A stretch of DNA of 64,000 nt from Bin87 sp965243255 (GTDB lineage: Bacteria; Chloroflexota; Dehalococcoidia; Lucifugimonadales; UBA3495), in the NCBI GenBank assembly GCA_965243255.1, contig CBDEUH010000004.1:1178001-1242000 (forward strand), given 5' to 3'. Position 1 is the first letter of the stretch; each line of letters begins with the position of its first letter. The notes under the pieces were generated by a model. That model saw only the letters and a program-made list of their open reading frames with translations, was not told the DNA's origin and ran no database searches. Below are positions 18,427-27,675 of this stretch, one piece after another. The position numbers were made by a program, and so were the translations under genes.

Positions 18427-19986
18427 ATGGCCCACCGCATCGCACTGGCGTTGACCGGCTCGGCAGTGGCCGGCGCGGCGTTCCTGCTTTGGGCGACGCT
18501 TTCGGCATCACCGGCGCAGGCTCACGGGTTCGGGGAGAGGTATGACTTGCCCCTTCCGCTGTCGTTGTTCGTGATTGCGGGCGCGGCGGCGGTGGCATTG
18601 TCTTTCGTGGTAGCGGCGGTATTTATGCGCGGCGGCGCAACGCACCACGAATATCCGCGCTGCAACCTGCTGCACACGCCGGTGATTGGGCGGTTACTGG
18701 CGTCATCCTGGGTTACGACCACGCTGCAGGTGTTGTCGATATTGCTCACGGTGTACGTGATCCTTGGGGGCCTGATTGGTACGGAAAGGGCAGTGCTGAA
18801 TCCGGCGCCGGCGGCGGTGTACGTGGCCTTCTGGGTGGGGTTGAGCTTCTTCACTGCACTGTTCGGGAACCTGTGGGCGCTGGTGAACCCGTGGTCGGCA
18901 GCATGGGGGCTGGCCGAGAAAATGGCAGGGCATCGCTTGGGCGGCCAGCGACGATATCCGGCGCGTTGGGGACAGTGGCCAGCCGTGCTGGTGTTCGCCG
19001 GGTTCGCCATACTGGAAACGGTGGCCGGCGACGCGGCCGGGCCGCGGGCGCTGGGCTGGATACTGGTGGGTTATACGGCGTACAACTTTGTCGGAATGTA
19101 TCGCTACGGACGGGACGCCTGGGTTCGCAACGCCGAGGGGTTCGCTGTGGTGTATGGGTTCATGGCGCGGTTCTCGATAACGGAGGTGCGGGTGCTTCGT
19201 ACGGTTGGCGCCGGCCGTCCGTACGGAGGCCGCGGTTCTGCGGATGAAAGGGATTGGGTAGATTGTTACGAGCGCTTTCGTTCGGCCAAGCCGAGCCAGC
19301 GGGAGTTCAACCTGCGTCCGCCGTGTGTCGGGTTGAACCGGCTGGGGGACGTAACGCCGCCCGTCCTGTGCCTGGTGATACTGCTGCTGTCAACGGTGTC
19401 TTTCGACGGGCTGTCGGCGACGCCCGAATGGCTGGTTTTCAGCACGCAGTTTTTGCTGCAGTTTCCACGCATCGGGGGCTATCTGGCGAATCTGGTTGGC
19501 GCGATAGGGCTGCCGATAGTCTTCGGGCTGGTGTACCTGGCTACCTGCGGGGCGATGGCGATGGCGGCGTCCGGTTCGTTGTCAGTTAGGAGGCCCGATG
19601 CCAGGCAGCTGGCGCGGGCATTTGTGTTTTCGTTGCTACCTATTGCGCTGGCCTACCACTACGCCCATTTCATCGGTTTTCTACTCATCAACGGGCAACG
19701 GTTCATTGTGCTGGCTTCCGATCCCTTCGGCTGGGGCTGGGACCTGTTCGGCACTGGGGACGCCATCATCAACATCGGCATCCTGTCGCCGGTGTTCATC
19801 TGGTATTTCTCCATCACGGCCATCGTGGTGGGACATATAGCCGGAGTGTACCTGGCCCACGTGCAAGCGGTGCGGTTGTATCCCAACCGACGCTCGGCAC
19901 TGCTGAGCCAAGTACCGATGCTGGCGCTGATGGTGTGCTACACTTGCGCGAGTTTGTGGATTATTTCCCGGCCCATCGCCGAATAA
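18427..19986 (+). CDS. Polytopic membrane protein of unknown function
   Basis: 519 residues with a signal-like N-terminus followed by AHGFGERYDLPLPLSL and about twelve membrane helices. Proteins beginning this way are sometimes named fenitrothion hydrolase in databases, but the sequence shows no hydrolase motif. Several His residues lie in or near helices (YHYAHFIGF, VVGHIAGVYLAHVQA), which would suit a metal or haem membrane protein. The start at 18427 follows the previous stop by 4 bases. Together with the upstream FixH-like protein it may form a membrane complex. Confidence 0.75.
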   Translation: MAHRIALALTGSAVAGAAFLLWATLSASPAQAHGFGERYDLPLPLSLFVIAGAAAVALSFVVAAVFMRGGATHHEYPRCNLLHTPVIGRLLASSWVTTTLQVLSILLTVYVILGGLIGTERAVLNPAPAAVYVAFWVGLSFFTALFGNLWALVNPWSAAWGLAEKMAGHRLGGQRRYPARWGQWPAVLVFAGFAILETVAGDAAGPRALGWILVGYTAYNFVGMYRYGRDAWVRNAEGFAVVYGFMARFSITEVRVLRTVGAGRPYGGRGSADERDWVDCYERFRSAKPSQREFNLRPPCVGLNRLGDVTPPVLCLVILLLSTVSFDGLSATPEWLVFSTQFLLQFPRIGGYLANLVGAIGLPIVFGLVYLATCGAMAMAASGSLSVRRPDARQLARAFVFSLLPIALAYHYAHFIGFLLINGQRFIVLASDPFGWGWDLFGTGDAIINIGILSPVFIWYFSITAIVVGHIAGVYLAHVQAVRLYPNRRSALLSQVPMLALMVCYTCASLWIISRPIAE

Positions 19987-20014
19987 TGCAACTTGATTGA
20001 CGGAGGATTTCACC

Positions 20015-20830
20015 GTGGCGGAACGCAGGCCCAGACTGGAAGGCAAGGTAGCCATCGTGACGGGAGCCGGCAGCAGCGGGCCCGGCGTGGGCAACGGCAG
20101 GGCGACGGCGACGCTGTTCGCCAGGGAAGGGGCGAAGGTGCTGCTGACCGACCTTAACGAAGACCGGGCCAGGGAAACCCTGGAACTGATTGAGGCGGAG
20201 GGCGGCGTCGCATCCACCATACAGTCGGACGCGACCAACGCGGAGGACTGCGAGCGGATGGTGGCGGCGTGCATGGAGCGGTACGGGCGGCTGGACATAC
20301 TGGACAACAACGTGGGCATATCGCACCGCGGCACGGTGGTGGAAATTGCGGAAGAAGCCTGGGACCGGGTGATGGCCATCAACGTGAAGAGCATCGTACT
20401 GGCCAGCAAGTTCGCCATCCCGGAAATGATGAAAACGGGCGGCGGTTCTATTATCAACATATCATCCATTGCCGGGCTGCGGGCACACAGCAGCACGCCT
20501 TACACGGCATCGAAAGCAGCAGTGATCGGGCTGACTATTTCCATGGCCGCCGACCACGGGCCGGACGGCATCCGCACCAACTGCATCGCGCCGGGGTTGG
20601 TGTACACGCCGATGGTGGCGCCGCGGATGGACGACGACCTGCGGCAGATTCGCAATAACGCGGCTCCGCTGCGAACGGAGGGCACGGCCTGGGACATCGG
20701 CAACGCGGCCTTGTTCCTGGCCAGCGACGAGGCCCGCTGGATTAACGGCGTGATATTGCCCGTAGACGCGGGGTTGGTAGCAACGTCGCCGGTTACCTAC
20801 CAGACGCTGGCGCAGCAGGTGCGGCTGTAG
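20015..20830 (+). CDS. Short-chain dehydrogenase/reductase
   Basis: 271 residues. A Rossmann-fold NAD(P)-dependent oxidoreductase. The cofactor motif is an enlarged TGAGSSGPGVGNG, followed by NNVG and a canonical catalytic set: Ser in NISSIAG and YTASK. GTG at 20015 is preferred because GGAGG lies 8 bases before it. It follows the membrane protein by 28 bases. Substrate unknown. Confidence 0.9.
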   Translation: MAERRPRLEGKVAIVTGAGSSGPGVGNGRATATLFAREGAKVLLTDLNEDRARETLELIEAEGGVASTIQSDATNAEDCERMVAACMERYGRLDILDNNVGISHRGTVVEIAEEAWDRVMAINVKSIVLASKFAIPEMMKTGGGSIINISSIAGLRAHSSTPYTASKAAVIGLTISMAADHGPDGIRTNCIAPGLVYTPMVAPRMDDDLRQIRNNAAPLRTEGTAWDIGNAALFLASDEARWINGVILPVDAGLVATSPVTYQTLAQQVRL

Positions 20831-20839
20831 TCCGGGGAA

Positions 20840-21274
20840 TCAGCTATTTTCGATCGACACCAGGGTGAGGTCGAAGGTGAGGTCTTTGCCGGCCAGCGGG
20901 TGGTTGGCGTCCAGGGTTATGGTGTCATCGGTGACCGAGACGATGGTGAAGCTGACGACTTCGCCGCTCTGCTGCTGGCCCTGGACCCGGGAGCCGATAT
21001 CCAAGGGCATATCCGGGGGAAATTCGCCGCGGGGCACTTCCATAATGCCGTCGTTTTGATGCTCACCGTAGGCGTCAGCGCAGGGGATGCGGACGGTTTT
21101 GGTGTCGCCGACGGCCATGCCGATGACGCCTTTTTCGAAGCCGGGGATCACCTGACCGCTGCCGACGGTGAAGGCCAATGGAGTGCCGCCCTGCGATGAG
21201 TCGAAAACTTCGCCATCGTCCAGGCGGCCGGTGTAATGAACTCGAACGCGGTTGCCGTTTTGTACGGTAGTCAA
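20840..21274 (-). CDS. FKBP-type peptidyl-prolyl isomerase, SlyD-like
   Basis: 144 residues. Cytosolic cis-trans prolyl isomerase and chaperone. VHYTGRLDDGEVFDSS and VIPGFEKGVIGM are FKBP signatures; the middle insert and DANHPLAGKDLTF are the SlyD-type IF domain and its return strand. There is no His-rich metal tail. The start is TTG at 21274, supported by AAGGAG 6 bases before it. Upstream, minus-strand TGATATAGT (21305-21313) is a likely extended -10. Confidence 0.93.
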   Translation of the reverse strand: MTTVQNGNRVRVHYTGRLDDGEVFDSSQGGTPLAFTVGSGQVIPGFEKGVIGMAVGDTKTVRIPCADAYGEHQNDGIMEVPRGEFPPDMPLDIGSRVQGQQQSGEVVSFTIVSVTDDTITLDANHPLAGKDLTFDLTLVSIENS

Positions 21275-21304
21275 TGCTGGCTCCTTGCCGTTTTCGGATG
21301 GGCC

Positions 21305-21313
21305 ACTATATCA
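21305..21313 (-). promoter_or_regulatory. Extended -10 of the FKBP gene
   Basis: TGATATAGT on the minus strand, giving a leader of about 25 bases before the TTG start. No clear -35. Confidence 0.4.
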
Positions 21314-21399
21314 CGGGCCGGGGCCGCCAAAGGCGGGGGATTTGTGATATGGTACGGCTATAAGGCGCCCACTCTAAGGACGGAGGTCGTGGAAGAGCG

Positions 21400-22494
21400 A
21401 TGAAGTACGGACTATTTATGATGCCGTCGCACCCGCCGGAACGGAACATCTACGACGCTCACCAGTGGGATTTGGAGTACCTGACGCTGTGCGACGAGCT
21501 AGGCTTTGACGAGGCCTGGATTGGCGAGCACTTCACCTCACCGTGGGAGCCGATTCCGGCGCCGGACCTGCTAATTGCCCAGGCGCTGATGAAGACCAAG
21601 CGCATCAAACTGGGTTCCGGGGCGCACCTACTGCCGTTCCATCATCCGGCGGAGTTGGCCCACCGGGTGGCGTACCTGGACCACATATCGCAGGGTCGGT
21701 TCCTGTTCGGCGTGGGGGCGAGCGGGTTGCCAAGCGATTGGGCGTTGTTTGACGTTGACGGGAACAACGGCGAGCACCGGGACATGACCCGGGAATCGCT
21801 GGACATCATCCTGAAAATCTGGGCGAACGACGGGCCCTTTGAATACAAAGGCAAGTACTGGAACGTGAGCATCCCGGAGCCGATGTACGGCACACTGGAG
21901 TTCTTCCTGCGGCCTTACCAGAAGCCACACCCGCCCATCGGCGTGGCATCGGTGAGCTACAAATCACCCACGCTGATGATTGCCGGCGAGCGGGGTTTCA
22001 TTCCGATGAGCCTAGCCCTGAACGCTGACTACTGTCGGAGCCATTGGGAGGCCATTGAGGAGGGCGCGGAGCGCACGGGGCGGACGCCGTCGCGGGCCGA
22101 TTGGCGCCTGGTGAGGGACGTGTACGTAGCGGACACCGATGAAGAAGCGCGGGAGTTGGCGCTAAACGGAATGCTGGGCCGGGTGTGGGGCGATTACCTG
22201 CTGCCGCTGTTCCGTGAGTTTGACCTGATGAAGGTTTTCAAGCACGACGAAGAAGTGCCGGACGACGCGGTAACCCCGGAATACATGGCCGATCACCTGT
22301 GGCTGATTGGTTCGCCGGACACGGTGGCGGAGAAGATACGGCGCCTGTACGGAGACGTGGGCGGGTTCGGCGGGCTGCTGATGCTGGTGTACGACCAGTC
22401 GGAGAACAACGCCCCTTGGGAGCATTCGACGAGGCTGCTAGCGGAAAAGGTAATGCCGCAGGTGTCTGACCTGACCGGAGCGGAGACAGTGTGA
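21400..22494 (+). CDS. LLM-class (luciferase-like) flavin-dependent oxidoreductase
   Basis: 364 residues, a TIM-barrel monooxygenase using reduced FMN or F420. Visible family blocks are WIGEHFTSPWEP, LGSGAHLLPFHHPAELAHRVAYLDHIS, RFLFGVGASG and the C-terminal LWLIGSPDTVAEKI. ATG at 21400. Such enzymes are strongly expanded in SAR202-type Chloroflexota, where they are proposed to attack recalcitrant organics. Substrate unknown; no operon partner on the same strand. Confidence 0.93.
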   Translation: MKYGLFMMPSHPPERNIYDAHQWDLEYLTLCDELGFDEAWIGEHFTSPWEPIPAPDLLIAQALMKTKRIKLGSGAHLLPFHHPAELAHRVAYLDHISQGRFLFGVGASGLPSDWALFDVDGNNGEHRDMTRESLDIILKIWANDGPFEYKGKYWNVSIPEPMYGTLEFFLRPYQKPHPPIGVASVSYKSPTLMIAGERGFIPMSLALNADYCRSHWEAIEEGAERTGRTPSRADWRLVRDVYVADTDEEARELALNGMLGRVWGDYLLPLFREFDLMKVFKHDEEVPDDAVTPEYMADHLWLIGSPDTVAEKIRRLYGDVGGFGGLLMLVYDQSENNAPWEHSTRLLAEKVMPQVSDLTGAETV

Positions 22495-22659
22495 ACCTTT
22501 CCGTAACTTTCTAAAAATGACGACAGGTTGCGCACAAAACACGGGTGCGGTGGGGCGCCGTTGGTGTAGTATAGCCGCAATTTGAAGCGCATCGGGCGAC
22601 CCGCAAGATACGAGCGTTGCGCCGGTGGCACTGCATAAGATTCGAGAAAAAGAGGGGAC

Positions 22660-22896
22660 ATGGCGACGCAGCGAATCAGAAAGACCAAGTTAATGCGCAG
22701 CGTAGAAGAAGCGCACGGACAGCCCCTTGAGAGCCTGGTGCCGAACTTGGTCAATGAAGTAGGAATGAGCCGCGCGGCTACCCAACTGGGGGTCAGCCCG
22801 GCTACCCTGGGTTACTGGATGCTGAAAATGGGGATTCAGTATCGCCGCGTTGCCCTGGCCGACGGTGAAACCATCGAGGTACGGCGTCCCGGGTAA
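22660..22896 (+). CDS. Small helix-turn-helix DNA-binding protein
   Basis: 78 residues, basic N-terminus (RIRKTKLMRS). The segment GMSRAATQLGVSPATLGYWMLKMGI forms a helix-turn-helix like those of homeodomain-like resolvase or Fis-type regulators. AGAGGGG precedes the ATG. It is transcribed alone, after a 165-base gap with no clear promoter. Target unknown; a chromosomal regulator or nucleoid protein is possible. Confidence 0.75.
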   Translation: MATQRIRKTKLMRSVEEAHGQPLESLVPNLVNEVGMSRAATQLGVSPATLGYWMLKMGIQYRRVALADGETIEVRRPG

Positions 22897-22920
22897 GTCA
22901 GCAGGTCGGGTAACGGGCAA

Positions 22921-23361
22921 CTAGAGCGTAGGTGGCCACGCTCCGCTTTCCACCACTGCAACCGCTTCATCCATCCCCGGCCATGGCGGCGTGGTCACGC
23001 AGATAAAGCGCAGAGCGTCATCCGGGTCGGCGCGGAATTGGAAGACCCAGCCGGTGGGTATTACCAAGGCGTCGCCGGGTGAGACTGCCACGGGAGCGAC
23101 CTTGGCGGGCGCTGCTGTGGGTGGACAGCGCCAGACCTCACCAGAGCCGGCGAGAACGTACCAGGCTTCCTCAACGGTGCGATGGCGCACGGGCCGGCTG
23201 GCCTGGCCGGCGGCGATACTGACCTCGACCACGCTGCAGCGGGTTGCGCCGTGCTCATCGGTGAGCAATAGGCGTACTTCAGAACCGTCGGGTGCGGTGA
23301 TGGTATCAGTGGAGGAGCGGCCTACGGGTGGGATGGGGTAGTCCGCCAGTCGCCCAGGCAT
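22921..23361 (-). CDS. Cupin-domain protein
   Basis: 146 residues. A single double-stranded beta-helix domain: RHRTVEEAWYVLAGSGEVW is cupin motif 1 and PGDALVIPTGWVFQFRADP motif 2. Of the usual metal ligands one His and one Glu of motif 1 remain, while the motif 2 His is Q, so metal binding is doubtful. Its ATG overlaps the stop of the enoyl-CoA hydratase gene (TGATG), so the two are translationally coupled. Confidence 0.85.
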   Translation of the reverse strand: MPGRLADYPIPPVGRSSTDTITAPDGSEVRLLLTDEHGATRCSVVEVSIAAGQASRPVRHRTVEEAWYVLAGSGEVWRCPPTAAPAKVAPVAVSPGDALVIPTGWVFQFRADPDDALRFICVTTPPWPGMDEAVAVVESGAWPPTL

Positions 23362-24179
23362 CAGCCACCACGGGGTTTGCGGCCCTTGCGGGAGAGGAAA
23401 TCGGAGAAGCCTTCCTCTACGGACAGGCCCTTGAACCGGTTGACCCGGCCCTCAATCTCGTTGCGGTACTGCTCTTCGATGGGCAGGCCGGAGTGTTCCA
23501 GAAGCAATTGTTTGATGTTGGCCAATCCCTCAACGCGGTTGCGGGCGATGCCGGCGGCAATGTCCAGGGTGCGCTCCATCAGCTCTTCGGAGGGCACCAG
23601 ATGGTTGATGAGGCCCATGTGATAGGCTTCGTCGGCGAAAACTTCCCGTCCGCTGAGTAGCAGTTCTTTGGCCCGGTTGATGCCAACCAAGTGCGGGAGG
23701 CTCCAGGTGGCGTTCATCTGGCCGTAGTTCACCGCCAGGAAACGGAAACTGGTCTTTTCGCAGCCAACGAGAAAGTCCAGGCTGGTAGCCAGCACGGTGC
23801 CACCGCCGTAGCAGAGGCCGTTGACGGCGCCAATCACGGGCTTGCTGCTGGTGTGCAGGTGCCAAGTGTATTCGGCGCGCTCGGCCTGCCCTGCTTCACG
23901 TTCTTCAGGGGACAGTTCGCGGTTTTCGTGGATGTCCGCGCCGGCGGAGAAGGCGCGTTCGCCGGCCCCGGTGATGATTACGGCGCCCACGCTGTCGTCG
24001 GCTTCGTAGTCAGTGATGGCCTGATCGAGTTCACGAACCAGCTGAAGGTTGAGGGCGTTGAGCACCTCGGGGCGGTTGAGGGTAACCACACCGATATGGG
24101 TTTCAACTTCGCTACGTCCCATCATGGTGGGGCGGGCGACGGTTTCGGTGTTGATGCAGGAGTAAGTGGTAGCGACCAT
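23361..24179 (-). CDS. Enoyl-CoA hydratase/isomerase family protein
   Basis: 272 residues of the crotonase fold. The CoA/oxyanion-hole segments are AFSAGADIHE and NGLCYGGGTVLA. The second catalytic Glu of true hydratases is not apparent in the loop YGQMNATWSLPHLVG, so another crotonase reaction is possible. The start ATG at 24179 follows AAGGACG by 9 bases; a TATAAT lies at 24235-24240 on the same strand. Co-translated with the cupin gene. Confidence 0.9.
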   Translation of the reverse strand: MVATTYSCINTETVARPTMMGRSEVETHIGVVTLNRPEVLNALNLQLVRELDQAITDYEADDSVGAVIITGAGERAFSAGADIHENRELSPEEREAGQAERAEYTWHLHTSSKPVIGAVNGLCYGGGTVLATSLDFLVGCEKTSFRFLAVNYGQMNATWSLPHLVGINRAKELLLSGREVFADEAYHMGLINHLVPSEELMERTLDIAAGIARNRVEGLANIKQLLLEHSGLPIEEQYRNEIEGRVNRFKGLSVEEGFSDFLSRKGRKPRGG

Positions 24180-24296
24180 GTTCAGTTACGTCCTTTTGGT
24201 GTAATGGTGCGATACGTGGAGTAGTCAGAGGCCCATTATAGCGACACAGGCATGACGGGGGTAGGGTCAGAATCCCCTGGGGCTGTCTTGCAGGCA

Positions 24297-25616
24297 TCAC
24301 CCTCCCAGGGGGCTGATGCCTTGAACGAGCCGGATGATGTCCTGGGCAGTGAGCGCGATAACTAACGCAATTATTGCGATGAAGCCAATCAAGTGGACCA
24401 ATCCCTCCTTGTTGGACGGTACGCGCTTACCGCCGCGCACCCACTCTATGGCGACGAACAGCAGCCGGCCACCGTCCAGCATGGGTATGGGCAGGATGTT
24501 CAGAATCGCCAGGTTGATGCTCAGCAGAATCGCTACTATCATCCAGCCCTGAAATCCGCCCTGGCGCGTGACTTCGCCGGTAATCTGCGCGATGCCGACG
24601 GGGCCGCTGAGTTCCGGGCCTCGGCCGCCGCCGAACCAGCCGCGAACTTCTCGCCCGATGAGGGTGAGCATATCCCAGGTTTCCGTTACGCCGAGGCGCA
24701 AGGCGACCCAGGGCGGCTCGGCCCGACGTTCGGCCTGCTGGCCGACCACGGTAAACTGGATGCCCACGGCGCCCTGTCCGGGGGGAGGCTCGGCGCGGGG
24801 CGTGACTTGAGCCAGCTGCTGCTGCCCATCCCGCTCGATGACCCAGGTCATTTCCGAGCCGGCGGCCAGCATGACCTCCCGGGGCAGCGTTTGCGGTGAT
24901 TCCAGGGGCTTTTCCCCGACCGCCAACACCCGGTCTCCGGGCAGCAAACCGGCGGCGGCGGCCGGAGAATCGGGGGAAACGTTGGTAACCTGCACCGTGC
25001 CACCCACCAGCTCCGTATGGGGGACCATGGCCATGATGGCAAAGGCGACAATGGGAAAGAGCGCGTTCATGGCGGAGCCGGCGGCGAGTACGATGGCCCG
25101 TTTGCCCACGCTACACCGGGCGAGACTCTGAGGGGCTGCGGGGTTGTTCTCGCCGGACAAACGCACGAATCCGCCCAGGGGCAGCCAATTGAGCGAGTAA
25201 ATCATATCGGCCAGCACGATGCGGTCGGGATGCATCTCCCGCACCCTGCCCTCGTGCCGCAGGTATTCGTCGGTGGCTACGTCGTCCAGGTTGCGCGGCT
25301 GGTCGGAGTCGGCGCCACGTATTTCAACGTACTTGGCGGCCAGATTTCCGTCGTCGGTCTCTCCGGATAGAATACGCACTACCTGACCCGGCTTGATTCC
25401 CGCCAGTGAGCCGTTGAGGCAATGGGTCGCCGTAGTAACCAGGGTTTCGGTGCGTCCCGTGTAGATGCCAAAGGCGCGAGGCGGATACCCTACGCCGAAC
25501 TCCAGGGTCTTGACGCCGAAAGCCCTGGCGGTCCAGAAATGTCCCAACTCATGCACTACAACCAAGAGCACCAGCATCGGGAAAAACGACGCGACGGCAA
25601 TCAGCAGAGTGTCCAT
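24297..25616 (-). CDS. rseP: Site-2 protease RseP-type zinc metalloprotease
   Basis: 439 residues. An intramembrane M50 protease that cleaves anti-sigma factors and signal-peptide remnants. The zinc site is VVHELGHF in the first membrane helix and NILPIPMLDGG in a late helix. Between them are a hydrophobic LVVVHELGHFWTARAF region, a PDZ domain (SPDSPAAAAGLLPGDRVLAVG) and further helices. The long insert after the first helix (residues 55-130) is unusual. Last gene of the rpsB operon, 11 bases after dxr. Confidence 0.94.
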   Translation of the reverse strand: MDTLLIAVASFFPMLVLLVVVHELGHFWTARAFGVKTLEFGVGYPPRAFGIYTGRTETLVTTATHCLNGSLAGIKPGQVVRILSGETDDGNLAAKYVEIRGADSDQPRNLDDVATDEYLRHEGRVREMHPDRIVLADMIYSLNWLPLGGFVRLSGENNPAAPQSLARCSVGKRAIVLAAGSAMNALFPIVAFAIMAMVPHTELVGGTVQVTNVSPDSPAAAAGLLPGDRVLAVGEKPLESPQTLPREVMLAAGSEMTWVIERDGQQQLAQVTPRAEPPPGQGAVGIQFTVVGQQAERRAEPPWVALRLGVTETWDMLTLIGREVRGWFGGGRGPELSGPVGIAQITGEVTRQGGFQGWMIVAILLSINLAILNILPIPMLDGGRLLFVAIEWVRGGKRVPSNKEGLVHLIGFIAIIALVIALTAQDIIRLVQGISPLGG

Positions 25617-25627
25617 AAGAGGGGCCG

Positions 25628-26755
25628 CTAGTTAGAGGGAAGTCCGGCCAGTTCGCGGGCGCGGACGTTGGCCCATTGATCGGCGGCCTGAATCGCATCC
25701 AGGTCAGGCTCCAGATCGTTGCTGTGTTCGGCCAGCACCTGTTCCACCACTCGGTGAATGCCAGTAAACGCGATTTTGCCATCCAGGAAAGCAGCCACGG
25801 CGACCTCGTCGGCGGCGCTGAGGGCGGCCGGGGCGGTGCCGCCGGCCAAGCCGGCAGAAATGGCGAGATCAAAGCAAGGGTAACGGTCTGGCTGCAGCGG
25901 CTCGAAGTCCAACGACCAGGGCGCGCCGATGTCCAGGCGGGGGATGCCATTGTTGGCGAACCGCCTGGGATAGAACAGTGCGTATTGAATGGGCAGCCGC
26001 ATACTTGGCGGACCCAGCTGGGCCTTCACGGAGCCGTCGTCGAACTCAACCATGGAGTGAATCGTACTCTGGGGGTGCACCACCACGGCGATGTCCTCCC
26101 AGGGGACGGAGAAGAGCCAGTGGGACTCAATGACTTCAAAGGCCTTGTTCATCAGGGTGGCAGAGTCGATGGTAATCTTGTCGCCCATGCGCCAAGTGGG
26201 ATGCTGGAGAGCCTGCTGCGGCGTAACAGAGTCCAACTCCTCCAAAGGGGTACGGCGGAATGGGCCGCCGCTGGCAGTAATCATTAGCCGGCGGATGTGG
26301 TTATCCTCACCCCGCAGGCACTGCCAGATGGCACTGGGTTCGCTGTCCACGGGCAGGATGACGCCATCGCTTGCCGCCTCGGCCGCCTTGAGCATCTGGC
26401 CGGCCATCACGATGGGCTCCTTGTTGGACAGGGCTACCTGTTTGCCGGCCCGCAGGGCGCACAGCGTCGGCCACAGTCCCACCGCGCCGATCAGCGCCAC
26501 CATGACCTGGTCTACCTCTGGCAGGGTGGCCATTTCGTCCATGGCCATCACACGTGTACCGGACGGCGGGGAGGGCAAGGCAGCGTTGCACCAGACGTAT
26601 CGGGGCTTGAACTCGGCAACTTGTTCCAAGAGTAGATCAACGTTGTTGCCGGCGGTCAGGCCGACTACTTCAAACTCGTGAGGAAAGGCCCGTACAATGT
26701 CCAGCGTTTGCCGGCCGATGGAGCCGGTGGAACCCAAAATAACGATGCGTCGCAT
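25628..26755 (-). CDS. dxr: 1-deoxy-D-xylulose-5-phosphate reductoisomerase
   Basis: 375 residues. Commits DXP to the non-mevalonate isoprenoid pathway, using NADPH and a divalent metal. GSTGSIGRQTLDIV is the cofactor loop; NKEPIVMAG, DSEPSAIWQCL, ASGGPFR and MGDKITIDSATLMNKAFEVIE are substrate and metal motifs. ATG at 26755 is the family's normal N-terminus (MRRIVILGSTG); the longer open frame upstream only shadows cdsA. It sits next to cdsA and uppS, linking isoprenoid and lipid-carrier synthesis. Confidence 0.97.
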   Translation of the reverse strand: MRRIVILGSTGSIGRQTLDIVRAFPHEFEVVGLTAGNNVDLLLEQVAEFKPRYVWCNAALPSPPSGTRVMAMDEMATLPEVDQVMVALIGAVGLWPTLCALRAGKQVALSNKEPIVMAGQMLKAAEAASDGVILPVDSEPSAIWQCLRGEDNHIRRLMITASGGPFRRTPLEELDSVTPQQALQHPTWRMGDKITIDSATLMNKAFEVIESHWLFSVPWEDIAVVVHPQSTIHSMVEFDDGSVKAQLGPPSMRLPIQYALFYPRRFANNGIPRLDIGAPWSLDFEPLQPDRYPCFDLAISAGLAGGTAPAALSAADEVAVAAFLDGKIAFTGIHRVVEQVLAEHSNDLEPDLDAIQAADQWANVRARELAGLPSN

Positions 26756-26775
26756 GAGAATAACGTCCGTGCCGG

Positions 26776-27672
26776 TTAGTTGGCGGCAGCCGAATAGGCC
26801 GCCATAATGTACACCACAATGAATGAAGGCAACAGGCTGTCCAAGCGGTCCAGCATTCCACCATGACCCGGAAAGAGGCTGCCCGAATCCTTCACCCCTG
26901 CCCAGCGTTTGGCCATTGATTCCAACAAATCGCCCGCCGGCGACACAATACCTAAAATAACACCGATGAGCGCTGCTTGCCATACGTCCAGCGTGAGCGG
27001 CGTCAACAAGGCCAACGCAATCGCGGCAATCACGGCTCCGACCAGCCCCGCGGCCGCGCCTTCCCAGGTTTTGCCGGGGCTGACGATGGGCGCCATGGAA
27101 TGCCGGCCGATCAGACGTCCCACGGTATAGGCACCGGTGTCGGCAGCGTACACGGTGAGGATGGCCAGCAACAACCACCACAGGCCAAGCTGGGCCGTGA
27201 CGCCGCCAGCTTCCGGCGCCGGCCCGATTCCCCGCATGGCGAGGGCGCAGGCCAGCCCGCCGCCGACGTACACCGGCGCGATAATGAGGTAAGTCGCCGC
27301 GGTAGCCGGGCGGCGTCCCCGCCAGGCCGCAATCATCCATAGACCGCCGGCGATGGAACCGACCGTGCAGATTGCCGCCGCCGCGATTGCGAAATCCTCC
27401 GGGCTTGCAGCCAGCTCTCCGGCCAGCACCAGCGCCACCGCCCAGACACCCCCCAGCAGAGCGGGGAGCCTGGTCGTGCCAGCGTTGGCAACGCCGTTAG
27501 GTTCGTCGTTCACGGTGTCGGTTCCGTTGGCGGGATGGATACGGTAGGCTTCCCAGACACCGATGGCTGCGGCTGCGACCACCAGCAGAGTGAGCCAGGG
27601 CGCCCCGAACCAGATGGCCGCCAGGATGATGGGGACGCCGACCAGGGCGGTCAAGACCCGGTGAAGCAGCAC
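26776..27672 (-). CDS. cdsA: Phosphatidate cytidylyltransferase
   Basis: 298 residues, an integral membrane enzyme that makes CDP-diacylglycerol from phosphatidate and CTP. The C-terminal signature is intact: SPGKTWEGA, then SPAGDLLESMAKRWAGVKD and PGHGGMLDRLDS. Seven to eight membrane helices. The start appears to be GTG at 27672, three bases after the uppS stop. Confidence 0.96.
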   Translation of the reverse strand: MLLHRVLTALVGVPIILAAIWFGAPWLTLLVVAAAAIGVWEAYRIHPANGTDTVNDEPNGVANAGTTRLPALLGGVWAVALVLAGELAASPEDFAIAAAAICTVGSIAGGLWMIAAWRGRRPATAATYLIIAPVYVGGGLACALAMRGIGPAPEAGGVTAQLGLWWLLLAILTVYAADTGAYTVGRLIGRHSMAPIVSPGKTWEGAAAGLVGAVIAAIALALLTPLTLDVWQAALIGVILGIVSPAGDLLESMAKRWAGVKDSGSLFPGHGGMLDRLDSLLPSFIVVYIMAAYSAAAN

Positions 27673-27675
27673 AGG

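Noticed and set aside
26756..27340. N-terminal extension of dxr
   Set aside because: In-frame open stretch that overlaps cdsA in another frame; family start is the ATG at 26755.
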